A DNA stretch of 64,000 nt from an uncultured Flavobacteriaceae bacterium (GTDB lineage Bacteria > Bacteroidota > Bacteroidia > Flavobacteriales > Flavobacteriaceae), in the NCBI GenBank assembly GCA_947502495.1, contig CANNAC010000001.1, forward strand, positions 496,001-560,000, written 5' to 3'. The notes under the pieces are model-generated. The model did no database searches and was not told the DNA's origin. It saw only the letters and a program-made list of their open reading frames with translations. Shown piece by piece: positions 55,899-64,000 of this stretch (positions within the stretch are counted from its first letter, which is position 1; each line of letters opens with the position of its first letter). The position numbers and the translations under genes were made by a program.

Positions 55899-56106
55899 TT
55901 GGTTTTGTGTTTAGTTTTTGATTGATGTTTTAAAGACATATAAAAAAAAGAAATGTTACAGTAAACTTAAAAAATCTAAAATACGTTATATTATAAGGAC
56001 TATAAAAAAAAGTTTACAAACGGGACTAACAGAAGTACTAACGTCCTTTTATTTGTTTTTATCGTTTACTTTTTTTCCTTATTTTTATACCACTAATATA
56101 TAGAAG

Positions 56107-56703
56107 ATGCCATACAGACAATTTGAAGAATATAATATGGAAGTTACCGAAGGTATTAAAAATCAATATAAAAATATCCTTGAAGATTTAGGGGAAGACA
56201 CCAACCGTGATGGTTAGGTGAAAACACCAGAACGTGCAGCAAAAGCAATGCAGTTTTTAACGCAAGGTTATGATCAAAATCCCGAGGAGATTCTTAAAAG
56301 CGCTATGTTTAAAGAAGATTATAAGGATATGGTAATTGTAAAAGATATCGAGTTGTATTCTTTATGCGAACATCATTTACTTCCTTTCTTCGGAAAAGCA
56401 CACATTGCATATATACCTAACGGACAAATTGTAGGATTAAGTAAATTACCAAGAATTGTAGATGTTTTTGCAAGACGATTGCAAGTACAAGAGCGTTTAA
56501 CACATCAAATATTAGATTGTATTAACGATACTTTAAAACCACAAGGAGTTGCTGTTGTTATTGAAGCTTCTCACATGTGTATGATGATGCGTGGTGTACA
56601 AAAACAGAATTCGGTAACCACAACTTCTGGGTTTAGAGGCCAATTTGAAAAAATTGAAACCAGAAACGAATTTTTAAAATTAATTAGCACAAAGCTTTCC
56701 TAA
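56107..56703 (+). pseudogene. folE: GTP cyclohydrolase I interrupted by in-frame TAG (possible reinitiation)
   Basis: FolE makes dihydroneopterin triphosphate from GTP, the first step of folate and pterin synthesis. From the ATG at 56107 the frame reads MPYRQFEEYNMEVTEGIKN and then ILEDLGEDTNRDG, and hits TAG at 56215-56217 where the family has Leu (NREGLLKTPERA). GTG follows at once at 56218, then [10 protein letters not shown]. Downstream is intact: Cys about 87 and His about 90 of [11 protein letters not shown], Cys about 158 of HMCMMMRG for zinc, and [10 protein letters not shown]. Translation could restart at the GTG, giving 161 residues without the first 36. A base error in this sequence is the other explanation. 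Confidence 0.82.
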
Positions 56704-56792
56704 CGTAGGTTACATGTAACATATAGTATAAAAGTCATACTAATTAAGTGTCGGTTAAACTTGGCACTTTTTTTGTTTACTATATAAGTACT

Positions 56793-57080
56793 ATGAATTT
56801 ACAAATTAAAAAGAAATACAAATTATTAGCCCTAAGCATCTTGTTAGATGTAATAGGATTAATCCCATTTATCGATCTTGTTTGGGCACCACTTTCGGGA
56901 TACATTATGACAAGATTGTATAAAGGAGAAATTGGGAAAATAGCAGGTGTTATTACCTTTATTGAAGAAGCTATACCTGGATTAGATTTTATTCCAACAT
57001 TTACCATCATGTGGTTTTATACCAACGTGATTAAAAAGACAAAGCCAGAAGATACTATTATAGAGGTAGACGCGGAATAG
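56793..57080 (+). CDS. Small membrane protein of unknown function
   Basis: 95 residues from the ATG at 56793 (MNLQIKKKYKLL); a GTG at 56748 would add 15 residues of no clear merit. Three short hydrophobic segments: LLALSILLDVIGLIPFI, IAGVITFIEEAIPGLDF, TFTIMWFYTNVI. The ends are charged. No recognised family. 90 bp after folE on the same strand. Ends before a palindromic repeat pair. Confidence 0.65.
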   Translation: MNLQIKKKYKLLALSILLDVIGLIPFIDLVWAPLSGYIMTRLYKGEIGKIAGVITFIEEAIPGLDFIPTFTIMWFYTNVIKKTKPEDTIIEVDAE

Positions 57081-57120
57081 GTTTATCAACGCTTCTTATT
57101 TTCTTTATTATTTCTTAAAT

Positions 57121-57188
57121 AGATTCTGAAACTAGTTCAGAATGACAGCTGTTAATTGTTTTGTCATGCTGAACTTGTTTCAGGATCT
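57121..57188. repeat. Forward/inverted palindrome pair (CTGAA family) between convergent genes
   Basis: Forward copy at 57121 (AGATTCTGAAACTAGTTCAG) and inverted copy at 57162-57188 (TGTCATGCTGAACTTGTTTC...), 15 bp apart. Same family as 26571-27384. It could fold into one long hairpin and act as a bidirectional terminator. Confidence 0.8.
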
Positions 57189-57210
57189 TAAGAAAATTAT
57201 TCTATGCTAT

Positions 57211-59475
57211 TTAAAGCGTGTAACTTACCGAAAAGCTAAAATTTCTTCCAATATCATAAATACCATCTGGTTTTAATCTAGATAGATGATTTACATATTT
57301 TTTATTGGTTAGATTCGTTCCTGTAATTTGAAACTGTAGCGTGTTTTTAAATACGTTAATTTCGCCACCAAATCCCGCGCTTAATAGGCTATAACCGCCT
57401 GTTTCTGTTTCAAATACACTCGTTTTGTTTTGCGCTAAAGCCGTACTTAAAGTAATAAAAGCATTTCCTTTTTCTAAGTGCTTTAAATCGTACTCCACAC
57501 GTAAGGTGTTTTTTATTTTATTTGCAGGAATTAATGGCAAATATGCACCGCCATTTTGTTTTCCCGTAACGGTTTCAAAACTACTTTCTATATGTAACCA
57601 ATCTAAAGGATGCGGGTGTATGTGTAAACCGAATTCTCCACCATAAAGAGCAGCATCTTCTTGAAGATATAAATAAACAGGATCTTCATTAATACTTTCT
57701 CCATTTGGAGATAAATAAATGTAGTCATTTACTACGTTATAAAATCCGTTAGCAAAAACCTCTAAATGATCTGTTTTATATTCTAAAGCTAAATCTGTTT
57801 GAAAATTTTGTTCGTTATTCAGGTTTTCGTTTCCAATTTCAAAACGGTTAGTACCTTCATGAGATCCATAAGAAGTAAGTTCTGCAAGGTTTGGTGCTCT
57901 AAATCCGGAAGCTACATTTAATCTTGCTACTACATTCTTTGTAAGATTGGTTTTAAATCCTAAAGCACCATTAAAGCTAGTAAAGTTCTTGTCTATAGTG
58001 TTTTCAACAACAATATTTCTAGTATCAAAGCGGGCACCTAATTGTACATCTACTTTTTCAAAATGAATATGAGAGGTTGCTAAAACACCAAAATCATTTG
58101 TTGTTGCATCCGGAATTAGCTGCTCTTCGCCATAATTCGTATTGGTTTGATTCATTCCTTGAACACCAACTATAGTTTCAAACTTACCCATTTTTGGCAT
58201 ATGATATTTTACATCATAATTAAAGGTTTTAAGCTTCATGTGTAACGCAGGATGTAATATTTCATCGTGTTCCTCATCCTCATGATCGTCGTGGTCTTCT
58301 TCATGATCATCATGATCTTCTTCATGTTCGTCGTGATCCTCTTCATCGTGATCATGTTCTTCTTCAAACTCTTTTCTGTCATTGTATGTAAACCCCAGGT
58401 TTACATCTAAACTAGAATCTTTAAAAAACACTACAGATTTAGAACTAAAAATATGATTTGTAATGTCTTGATACGGTAATAACGGATAGTTATTTAAGCT
58501 TTGAACTCCTATTTCTTCCGGAATACCAAGCTTCGAAGCATTCATATTATAACGTAATTCGGTTTTAAAATGTACACCTTGATAACCTAAAGCTGCTTTT
58601 AAATCTTTTTCGTTAAAACGTGTATTGGTAACTCTGTAATCTTCCGTTTTATAATCTGCATGTTCTGCAAAGCTTCCTCGAATTAAAAACTTAAACTGTT
58701 CTCCAGAACTTTTATAGCCAAGATTAGTACTTAATCCTTCGGTATTTGTAAAATATTGTAAATTCAAATCGGTTTCGCTTTCATTTTCTTGTGCAAAACG
58801 TTCCGGATTTAAATATAAAACACCACCAAGTGCATCACTACCATATAGTAGGGAAGCAGGGCCTTTTATAACTTCTACACTTTCTATTCCTGCATCATTA
58901 ACACCAAGACCATGTTCACTACCAAATTGCTGATTTTCTAGTCTTATGCCTTGTGTATACACCAAAACACGATTAGAGCTTAAACCACGAATTACGGGTT
59001 TAGAAATGCCAATTCCTGTAGAAATACCTTCTACACCAGGAATATTAGTAATTCCTTGCGCTAGATTAATGGCTCCTTTTTTCTTTAAATCGGAAATTTT
59101 ACGTTGTTCTACTTTCATCACGTTTTCACTTTGTAATTTGTGAAAAGGAGTAGAGACGATAACTTCTTCCATTTCTATAGCGGAAGATTGCAAACGAATC
59201 TCTAAATTTTCTTGTAACGGAAGTTTAATGGTTTGTGAGAAGGTTTCAAATCCAACATACGAAACTAAAATTTTATAATTTCCGGTTGGTAAGTTGTTTA
59301 AACTAAAAACACCATCGGCATTGGTGGTGGTTCCTTTTTCTAATTGCGGAAAATAAATGTTAGCAAAGGCAATTGCTTCCTTCGTTTCACTATTTAAAAT
59401 GGTACCATTAATACTGTTTTGTGCATATATATTTGTTACTATTAAAAGCAACAATACGTTGATAAATTGTTTCAT
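57211..59475 (-). CDS. TonB-dependent receptor with His/Asp/Glu-rich loop, probable metal uptake
   Basis: 754 residues. Signal peptide, then a carboxypeptidase-like beta domain (ETKEAIAFANIYFPQLEKG), plug domain with SSNRVLVYTQGIRLENQ and VEVIKGPASLLYGSDAL, and a 22-strand barrel ending FSFSVSYTL. At about residues 370-404 an extracellular loop is a run of His, Asp and Glu (repeats of the kind DHDEHEED). The Neisseria zinc receptor ZnuD has a similar loop, so zinc (or another divalent metal) is a reasonable guess. No siderophore-type context is present. Confidence 0.88.
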   Translation of the reverse strand: MKQFINVLLLLIVTNIYAQNSINGTILNSETKEAIAFANIYFPQLEKGTTTNADGVFSLNNLPTGNYKILVSYVGFETFSQTIKLPLQENLEIRLQSSAIEMEEVIVSTPFHKLQSENVMKVEQRKISDLKKKGAINLAQGITNIPGVEGISTGIGISKPVIRGLSSNRVLVYTQGIRLENQQFGSEHGLGVNDAGIESVEVIKGPASLLYGSDALGGVLYLNPERFAQENESETDLNLQYFTNTEGLSTNLGYKSSGEQFKFLIRGSFAEHADYKTEDYRVTNTRFNEKDLKAALGYQGVHFKTELRYNMNASKLGIPEEIGVQSLNNYPLLPYQDITNHIFSSKSVVFFKDSSLDVNLGFTYNDRKEFEEEHDHDEEDHDEHEEDHDDHEEDHDDHEDEEHDEILHPALHMKLKTFNYDVKYHMPKMGKFETIVGVQGMNQTNTNYGEEQLIPDATTNDFGVLATSHIHFEKVDVQLGARFDTRNIVVENTIDKNFTSFNGALGFKTNLTKNVVARLNVASGFRAPNLAELTSYGSHEGTNRFEIGNENLNNEQNFQTDLALEYKTDHLEVFANGFYNVVNDYIYLSPNGESINEDPVYLYLQEDAALYGGEFGLHIHPHPLDWLHIESSFETVTGKQNGGAYLPLIPANKIKNTLRVEYDLKHLEKGNAFITLSTALAQNKTSVFETETGGYSLLSAGFGGEINVFKNTLQFQITGTNLTNKKYVNHLSRLKPDGIYDIGRNFSFSVSYTL

Positions 59476-59502
59476 TTACTAATTAATTTAATGTGAGTTT
59501 TA

Positions 59503-59517
59503 CTGAAATAATTTCAG
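59503..59517. promoter_or_regulatory. 15-bp palindrome upstream of the TonB receptor gene
   Basis: CTGAAATAATTTCAG, a perfect palindrome 28 bp before the ATG at 59475. It may be an operator for a metal regulator or simply a worn copy of the dispersed CTGAAATAAATTCAG repeat; the sequence resembles both. Confidence 0.35.
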
Positions 59518-59648
59518 CTCTAAAACCAATGTAGATCAAAAAAAAGGATTGTATGTACACCTATATTTTCTCTGCGTTTTTATAAAAACATACAGAAAAT
59601 AGAAAGGTATTTCATCGATTATTTAAAATAGTACTTGGTGTAACGGCA

Positions 59649-59984
59649 TTAAGCTAATTGTGGCGGACCACGTAACGCAAAGGATAAGCGTTGGTATTCG
59701 GAAATAAATTGATATTGTGAAGTATAAACTTTATGGTTATTTTCTACAGAAATTAAATGTTGCGCTGGCTTTTGAAAAACAAAAGGATTGTTTACTTTGA
59801 ATTTGTAAAACTCACATTCTAGATCTAACGTGTGCAAGTGTGTCTGACTTAAATTATCAGTACAAATATCGTGTTTATGGTTTTCAAAAACATGACCAAG
59901 CTTAACAATACTAGGTGTCAGTATGGTAACTATAAGGAGTATAGTTACAAATTTAAAGACGCTATGTTCTTGCTTGGTTTTCAT
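59649..59984 (-). CDS. Small His/Cys-containing exported protein upstream of the TonB receptor
   Basis: 111 residues. A helix at about 10-28 (FKFVTILLIVTILTPSIVKL) is a signal or anchor. The next segment has HVFENHKHDICTD and THLHTLDLECEF, which offer several His and Cys as possible metal ligands. I do not know a named family. It is 173 bp upstream of the TonB receptor on the same strand and 3 bp after the next membrane protein, so they may form one metal-related operon. Confidence 0.62.
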   Translation of the reverse strand: MKTKQEHSVFKFVTILLIVTILTPSIVKLGHVFENHKHDICTDNLSQTHLHTLDLECEFYKFKVNNPFVFQKPAQHLISVENNHKVYTSQYQFISEYQRLSFALRGPPQLA

Positions 59985-59987
59985 TTT

Positions 59988-60479
59988 TTATAAAAATCGA
60001 CCTAAGCCGAATCGTCTAATCATCTTTTTTTCAAATTCCCAAAAGAATTTATGTTGACCAAATAGCCAACCAAAAAATACTAATAATATTTGATAGAATA
60101 TTAACCCAATGATAATAAAAAGTATCCAATAAACAAATATGTTTAAGTTTTCTTTAGTAATTCCAATCCATTTCATGAGCGGTCTTCCAACAAATAAAGA
60201 AGAAGAACCTGTTAGTGCAAATACAATGAATATAGCAATCATTTCCCAGCGATAGGTTACTTTCCATCGTTTCTCTACTTTGGTAAAAAGAAACAGAAAA
60301 AAACGTATTAGTGCATAAGCGATAAGGATAGTTAAGACTATTTGAATACTAAAATGAAGCTCGTTCGCAAGCCTAATAGAAAGCCTGTAAGCAGAATAAA
60401 AGGTAACTAATACACCAAGTATAGGAAATAGTAATTGCCAATTTTTTTGAATTTCCCAACGTTGTTTTAATTTTTCCAT
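59988..60479 (-). CDS. Four-helix membrane protein, DUF6787-like
   Basis: 163 residues: helices at about 14-38, 45-66, 76-98, 111-140 with a basic N-terminus (MEKLKQRWEIQKNWQL) and a short C-terminal tail (FEKKMIRRFGLGRF). FALTGSSSLFVGRPLMKW resembles the conserved turn of DUF6787, a family sometimes misnamed prolipoprotein transferase. Function unknown. 35 bp after the lipoprotein gene. Confidence 0.62.
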   Translation of the reverse strand: MEKLKQRWEIQKNWQLLFPILGVLVTFYSAYRLSIRLANELHFSIQIVLTILIAYALIRFFLFLFTKVEKRWKVTYRWEMIAIFIVFALTGSSSLFVGRPLMKWIGITKENLNIFVYWILFIIIGLIFYQILLVFFGWLFGQHKFFWEFEKKMIRRFGLGRFL

Positions 60480-60514
60480 GCATCTAATTTCGATGCAAAA
60501 ATACAGAACGCAGT

Positions 60515-60946
60515 TTAATTTCTAGGAATAAAACCTGCTAATTTTTGTTTATATTTTAATTGAAAATAAATAAAATAGTTATAAAGTTTATAATTCACAT
60601 CGTAGCCATAATCTACACCATATTCGTAGTTTATTTGCATTTCGTAAAGGTTAGGATCATATTGACTAGGGTTAAGAACCCGAGTATTCCATGCATTTAC
60701 AAAAAGATTGTTTTTGTTTTCTAAATAATCTTGAGAATAGAAGCCTTTTGGTTTTGCTCTAGTGGCAAACCAAGAACTAAAACCGGTTTCAATGATTACT
60801 ATTTCGTATTCTAGCGCTTCGTTACTAATAGTTATGGTGTCATTTTCTATACTAGGTTTTGTTTCTTCAACTACTTTATTGTTTTTCGTTGAATTACAAG
60901 CTACTAATAATGCACATATAAATATTGCGTAAAGAAAGGATTTCAT
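60515..60946 (-). CDS. Lipoprotein, DUF6146-like
   Basis: 143 residues. A lipobox LLVACNST (Cys about 17) marks an outer-membrane lipoprotein. The mature region contains EIVIIETGFSSWFATRAKPK and YSQDYLENKNNLFVNAWNTR, and later NYEYGVDYGYDVNYKLYNYF, which I recall from the DUF6146 family. No function known. First gene of the minus-strand group that runs to the TonB receptor. Confidence 0.68.
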   Translation of the reverse strand: MKSFLYAIFICALLVACNSTKNNKVVEETKPSIENDTITISNEALEYEIVIIETGFSSWFATRAKPKGFYSQDYLENKNNLFVNAWNTRVLNPSQYDPNLYEMQINYEYGVDYGYDVNYKLYNYFIYFQLKYKQKLAGFIPRN

Positions 60947-60975
60947 TTTAAAATGTGTTTGCTATTAAAAATACA

Positions 60976-61003
60976 AAAAATGCCAAACAAACGTTTGGCA
61001 TTT
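60976..61003 (-). terminator. Terminator after the DUF937 gene
   Basis: AAATGCCAAAC pairs with GTTTGGCATTT around AAAC; followed by T-rich sequence on the minus strand. Confidence 0.85.
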
Positions 61004-61027
61004 AAGTTAAAATATGTAGAAGTTTAA

Positions 61028-61669
61028 TTATTTACCTCCAAAAAGTCCACCAAGTAAACCACCAAGTCCACCTTTTCCTTTTGTTGCTTGACCAAGTACC
61101 ATTCCAGCTACATCATCAATTACGCTACCATCACCATCTGCATCTAATATTTTTTCAAGGAAGCTTTGCTCTTCTTTAGCATCACTACCACCAAGTAAAC
61201 CACCAAGTAATCCACTTAAGTCGTTAGACGAACTTACATTGTTTTGACTTGCTTGTTTTCCTAAAACACCCATTAATATTGGAGCAGCTACTTTTAATAT
61301 GTTCGCTACAGAACCAGCATCTAAACCAGATTTTTCACCAATAATTTTTTCAACGCCTTGTTTTTTGTTTCCTAGAACGTGACCTAGAATTTTATCTCCA
61401 TCATTTAGTACTTCATCATTAACTCCACCACCAAATAAACCACCAAGGTTGTCTAATATACTTCCATTATGTTTTCCGCTTAAAGCTCCCATTAAGCCTT
61501 CAGCACCTTGAGGTGTAGAAGCATTTCGCTCCATTGCCTTCATTAAAACAGGTAAAGCCATTGTTAATACGCTACTTGTTTTGTTTTGATCTGTTCCTGT
61601 AGAGCCTGATACACCACTAATGATAGTTTTACCAAGGTCACTGTTTAATAAGTCTAGAATTCCTGACAT
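61028..61669 (-). CDS. DUF937 domain protein
   Basis: 213 residues rich in Gly, Ser, Asn and Leu. N-terminus SGILDLLNSDLGKTIISGVS, then SVLTMALPVLMKAMERNAST, is the DUF937 pattern. A second unit (DAGSVANILKVAAPILMGVL) repeats the first, so the domain is a duplicated helical bundle. A flexible GLGGLLGG-type tail follows. Role unknown; the family occurs in cell-envelope settings in some species. Monocistronic, with its own -7 match and terminator. Confidence 0.82.
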   Translation of the reverse strand: MSGILDLLNSDLGKTIISGVSGSTGTDQNKTSSVLTMALPVLMKAMERNASTPQGAEGLMGALSGKHNGSILDNLGGLFGGGVNDEVLNDGDKILGHVLGNKKQGVEKIIGEKSGLDAGSVANILKVAAPILMGVLGKQASQNNVSSSNDLSGLLGGLLGGSDAKEEQSFLEKILDADGDGSVIDDVAGMVLGQATKGKGGLGGLLGGLFGGK

Positions 61670-61708
61670 TTTTATTTTTTGTTTTAATTAATACTTCATC
61701 ACTATATC

Positions 61709-61716
61709 CAAAGATA
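61709..61716 (-). promoter_or_regulatory. Candidate -7 element for the DUF937 gene
   Basis: The minus strand reads TATCTTTG (TAnnTTTG), 40 bp before the ATG at 61669. No -33 half. Confidence 0.4.
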
Positions 61717-61732
61717 TACTACTAAATTACAT

Positions 61733-61768
61733 AAAAAAAGCCTTAACGTTTTTGTTAAGACTTTTTTT
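61733..61768 (-). terminator. Terminator after serA
   Basis: AAAAAAAGCCTTAAC pairs with GTTAAGACTTTTTTT apart from one mismatch. It ends the serC-serA transcript. Confidence 0.75.
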
Positions 61769-61805
61769 CTAAAATATTTCGAAAAACATCGACGATGTGT
61801 TGTTT

Positions 61806-62762
61806 TTAACTGTCTAAAAGCAGGTTTTTGATTTGTTCTGCCAATTCTGTACCAATTCTATCTTGTGCTTCATTTGTTGCAGCACCAATATGAGGTGTTA
61901 AAGAAACTCTTCCGTTCATTAAAACAGGAATAGCAGGAGTAGGTTCATTTTCAAAAGTATCTAATCCAGCAAAAGCAACTTTTCCAGATTCTAAAGCATC
62001 CACTAAAGCAACTTCATCAATAACGCCACCTCTTGCAGCATTAACAATACCAACACCATCTTTCATTAGTTTAAATTGTTCTTTTCCTATAACATATCCG
62101 TCTTGTGCTGGAACGTGTAAAGAAATGAAATCTGCTTGTTTTAAAACTTCTTCCATAGCTTGTGTAGCAATGTTGAATTTAACCGATTGTCCGTCAAAGA
62201 AATCCACACTTACCTCTGCAGCATCAATAAATTTATCTGCAGCAATAACTTTCATACCAACACCCAAAGCTATTTTAGCTACTTCACGACCAATACGACC
62301 AAAACCAATAATACCTATTGTTTTTCCACGTAACTCAATTCCTTTTGCATAATTTTTCTTTAATGCTTTAAATTTAGAATCTCCATCTAATGGCATGTTT
62401 CTGTTCGAGTCATGTAAAAAACGAACTCCACCATAAAGGTGAGCGAATACTAATTCGGCAACAGATTGTGAAGATGCAGCAGGCGTATTAATTACGTGTA
62501 ATCCTTTGCTTTTTGCATATTCTACATCGATATTATCCATACCAACACCGCCACGACCAATGATTTTTAAGCTCGGACAAGCATCAATTAAATCTTGGCG
62601 TACTGTTGTTGCACTTCTAACTAATAGGGTGCTAATTGTATTTGTGTTTATGTAGTTTATTAGTTGTTCTTGCGCTACAGTTGTAGTTAAAACTTCAAAA
62701 CCTGCTTCTTCAAGTGCTTTTATACCACTTTGAGAAATTCCGTCATTTGCTAATACTTTCAT
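61806..62762 (-). CDS. serA: D-3-phosphoglycerate dehydrogenase (short form)
   Basis: First step of serine synthesis. 318 residues: substrate domain (LVRSATTVRQDLIDACP), Rossmann motif IGIIGFGRIGREVAKIALG, then HVP and the catalytic Arg in NAARGGVIDE, Glu in FENEPTP and His in LTPHIGAATNEAQ. It lacks a C-terminal ACT regulatory domain, so it probably lacks serine feedback by that domain. It follows serC by 79 bp on the same strand; the next gene begins after a terminator. Confidence 0.92.
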   Translation of the reverse strand: MKVLANDGISQSGIKALEEAGFEVLTTTVAQEQLINYINTNTISTLLVRSATTVRQDLIDACPSLKIIGRGGVGMDNIDVEYAKSKGLHVINTPAASSQSVAELVFAHLYGGVRFLHDSNRNMPLDGDSKFKALKKNYAKGIELRGKTIGIIGFGRIGREVAKIALGVGMKVIAADKFIDAAEVSVDFFDGQSVKFNIATQAMEEVLKQADFISLHVPAQDGYVIGKEQFKLMKDGVGIVNAARGGVIDEVALVDALESGKVAFAGLDTFENEPTPAIPVLMNGRVSLTPHIGAATNEAQDRIGTELAEQIKNLLLDS

Positions 62763-62841
62763 TTTTTATGTATTATGTTGAAAGTTGAAAGTTAAATGTT
62801 GTTTGAACGATTTATACTTCCACTTTATATTAAAATTTATT

Positions 62842-63906
62842 TTATGCTTTTGTTTCTAATTCACTCATTACTTCTACTAGTGCTTTAACACTATCTAAAG
62901 GTAATGCGTTATACATAGATGCTCTATAGCCACCAACACTTCTATGTCCGTTTAAACCACTAATACCAGCTTCTTTAAGCATAGTTTCAAAAGTTTCTTT
63001 TAAATCTTCGTTGGAAAGGGTAAAGGTTGCATTCATATTAGAACGATCTTCTTTATTCGCATATCCCTTAAATAAAGGATTTAAGTCTATTTCAGAATAC
63101 ATAACACGAGCTTTCATTTCGTTAATTTCTTCAATAGCTTTAAGACCACCAAGATTTTTTAACCATTCTAGGGTTAACATAGATGTATAAACTGCAAAAA
63201 CAGGAGGTGTATTAAACATGCTGCTTTTACTGATATGTACTTTATAATCCATCATGGAAGGAATTTTACGAGATACTTTTCCTAAAACATCTTCTTTCAC
63301 GATAACTAAAGTCGTTCCAGCTGGTCCCATATTTTTTTGAGCTCCTGCATATATTAAATCGAATTTAGTAAAGTCTAAAGTTCTTGAAAATATATCACTA
63401 CTCATATCACAAACAAGAGGAATAGGAGCATTTGGAAAGGATTTCATTTGTGTACCAAAGATGGTGTTATTGGATGTAATATGAAAGTAATCATGATCAC
63501 TAGGAATATCATATCCTTTAGGAATATAATTATAACCAGCATCTTTAGAAGAGGCTACTTCTAAAATATCATCGTATATTTTTGCTTCTTTTACTGCTTT
63601 ATCACTCCAAGTTCCTGTATTTAAATACGCTGCTCTTTTTTCTAAAAGATTTAGTGCAACCATTAAAAACTGTGTACTTGCTCCACCTTGCAAAAACAAA
63701 GCTTTGTAGCCTTTGCCTTCTAAACCAAGAAGTTCTAAAGCCAAGGATCTTGCTTTTTCCATAACATCTACAAAAGATTTACTTCTGTGTGATATTTCTA
63801 ATAGGGATAAGCCATCATTGTTGAAATCCATTACAGCTTCTGAAGCTTTTAATAATACTTCTTGAGGAAGAATACTAGGTCCTGCGCTAAAATTATGTTT
63901 TTTCAT
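62842..63906 (-). CDS. serC: Phosphoserine aminotransferase
   Basis: PLP enzyme making phosphoserine from phosphohydroxypyruvate and glutamate. The N-terminus KKHNFSAGPSILPQEVL, the cofactor Lys about 191 in YAGAQKNMGPAG, and the C-terminal NGHRSVGGYRASMYNALP are classical. 354 residues. Upstream of serA in the same direction, so serC-serA is an operon. Its product phosphoserine is also the presumed substrate for cysteate synthesis, a possible link with the gene at 5947. Confidence 0.95.
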   Translation of the reverse strand: MKKHNFSAGPSILPQEVLLKASEAVMDFNNDGLSLLEISHRSKSFVDVMEKARSLALELLGLEGKGYKALFLQGGASTQFLMVALNLLEKRAAYLNTGTWSDKAVKEAKIYDDILEVASSKDAGYNYIPKGYDIPSDHDYFHITSNNTIFGTQMKSFPNAPIPLVCDMSSDIFSRTLDFTKFDLIYAGAQKNMGPAGTTLVIVKEDVLGKVSRKIPSMMDYKVHISKSSMFNTPPVFAVYTSMLTLEWLKNLGGLKAIEEINEMKARVMYSEIDLNPLFKGYANKEDRSNMNATFTLSNEDLKETFETMLKEAGISGLNGHRSVGGYRASMYNALPLDSVKALVEVMSELETKA

Positions 63907-64000
63907 TGAAAAATTTATTTTTCATTTCCGAAAACCGGAAATTTTTATATTTAAACAGTTACAAAGGTGCTAATTTTTGAAGGGAATTATGTTATTAAAA

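Noticed and set aside
55918-56103. Plus-strand frame of 61 residues before folE
   Set aside because: Lys/Tyr/Phe-rich AT-driven sequence with no ATG start and no motif, filling a divergent promoter region.
56215-56217. Programmed readthrough of the folE TAG
   Set aside because: No known recoding signal (pyrrolysine element or frameshift heptamer) is visible. Reinitiation, mutation or sequencing error are simpler.
59503-59517. Firm Fur or Zur box
   Set aside because: The palindrome does not match the Fur or Zur consensus I know, so it is listed only as a candidate regulatory site.

Overview
This window looks like ordinary chromosome from a low-GC member of the Flavobacteriaceae (Bacteroidota). 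Three things support that: gene content (DUF3667, DUF4159, DUF5916, DUF937 and BatA-domain proteins, a TonB receptor with a carboxypeptidase-like N-domain, a cysteate/serine acyltransferase paired with a cysteine-synthase-like enzyme), many upstream regions carrying the flavobacterial TTG-N17-23-TAnnTTTG promoter or its -7 half, and few Shine-Dalgarno-like sites. The genus cannot be fixed by eye. I see no rRNA, tRNA, transposase, prophage or CRISPR array.

Layout. 1-3402: 5' end of prfB with its programmed +1 frameshift, threonine aldolase, and a repeat-rich OmpA-family protein. 3417-8440: YbaB, an S9 oligopeptidase, then a cysteine/cysteate-synthase-like enzyme and an alpha-oxoamine synthase that together suggest sulfonolipid (capnine) synthesis. 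8425-16819 (minus strand): methyltransferases, an AI-2E-type permease, an MFS carrier, RsmE with a periplasmic PPIase, TfoX-N and TsaD. 16922-26563 (plus): TamB, then pfkA, gap, a GlcNAc-kinase-like gene and methylglyoxal synthase (a glycolysis block), and a CrtI/RetSat-like FAD enzyme. 26571-27400: a dense cluster of inverted palindromic repeats around a GIY-YIG nuclease gene whose last codons and stop are themselves a repeat copy. 27398-31331: VF530-like and DUF6500-like small proteins, a DEAD-box helicase, a secreted repeat protein and a DUF3667 protein. 31402-40026: uvrA, an ECF sigma factor with an unlisted 48-residue gene behind it, GNAT, nth, bcp, a conserved unknown and a PhnP-like hydrolase. 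40056-45453 (minus): esterase, small membrane protein, a dihydroorotase-like protein that has lost metal ligands, a BatA-domain protein, and a glycosyltransferase followed by a ten-copy heptamer repeat. 45710-55898: M61 peptidase, GAF histidine kinase, assorted hypotheticals, a LolD-like ATPase and a DUF5916 barrel. 56107-64000: folE interrupted by an in-frame TAG, a TonB receptor with a His/Asp/Glu-rich loop (probable metal uptake), small membrane and lipoproteins, DUF937, and serA/serC.

The observations most worth checking are the GIY-YIG/palindromic-repeat unit, the folE nonsense codon with a GTG directly after it, the pseudo-dihydroorotase, the absence of a normal start codon for TamB, the cysteate-synthase/acyltransferase pair, and the small gene behind the sigma factor. 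Family names come from recalled sequence patterns; no database search was run.
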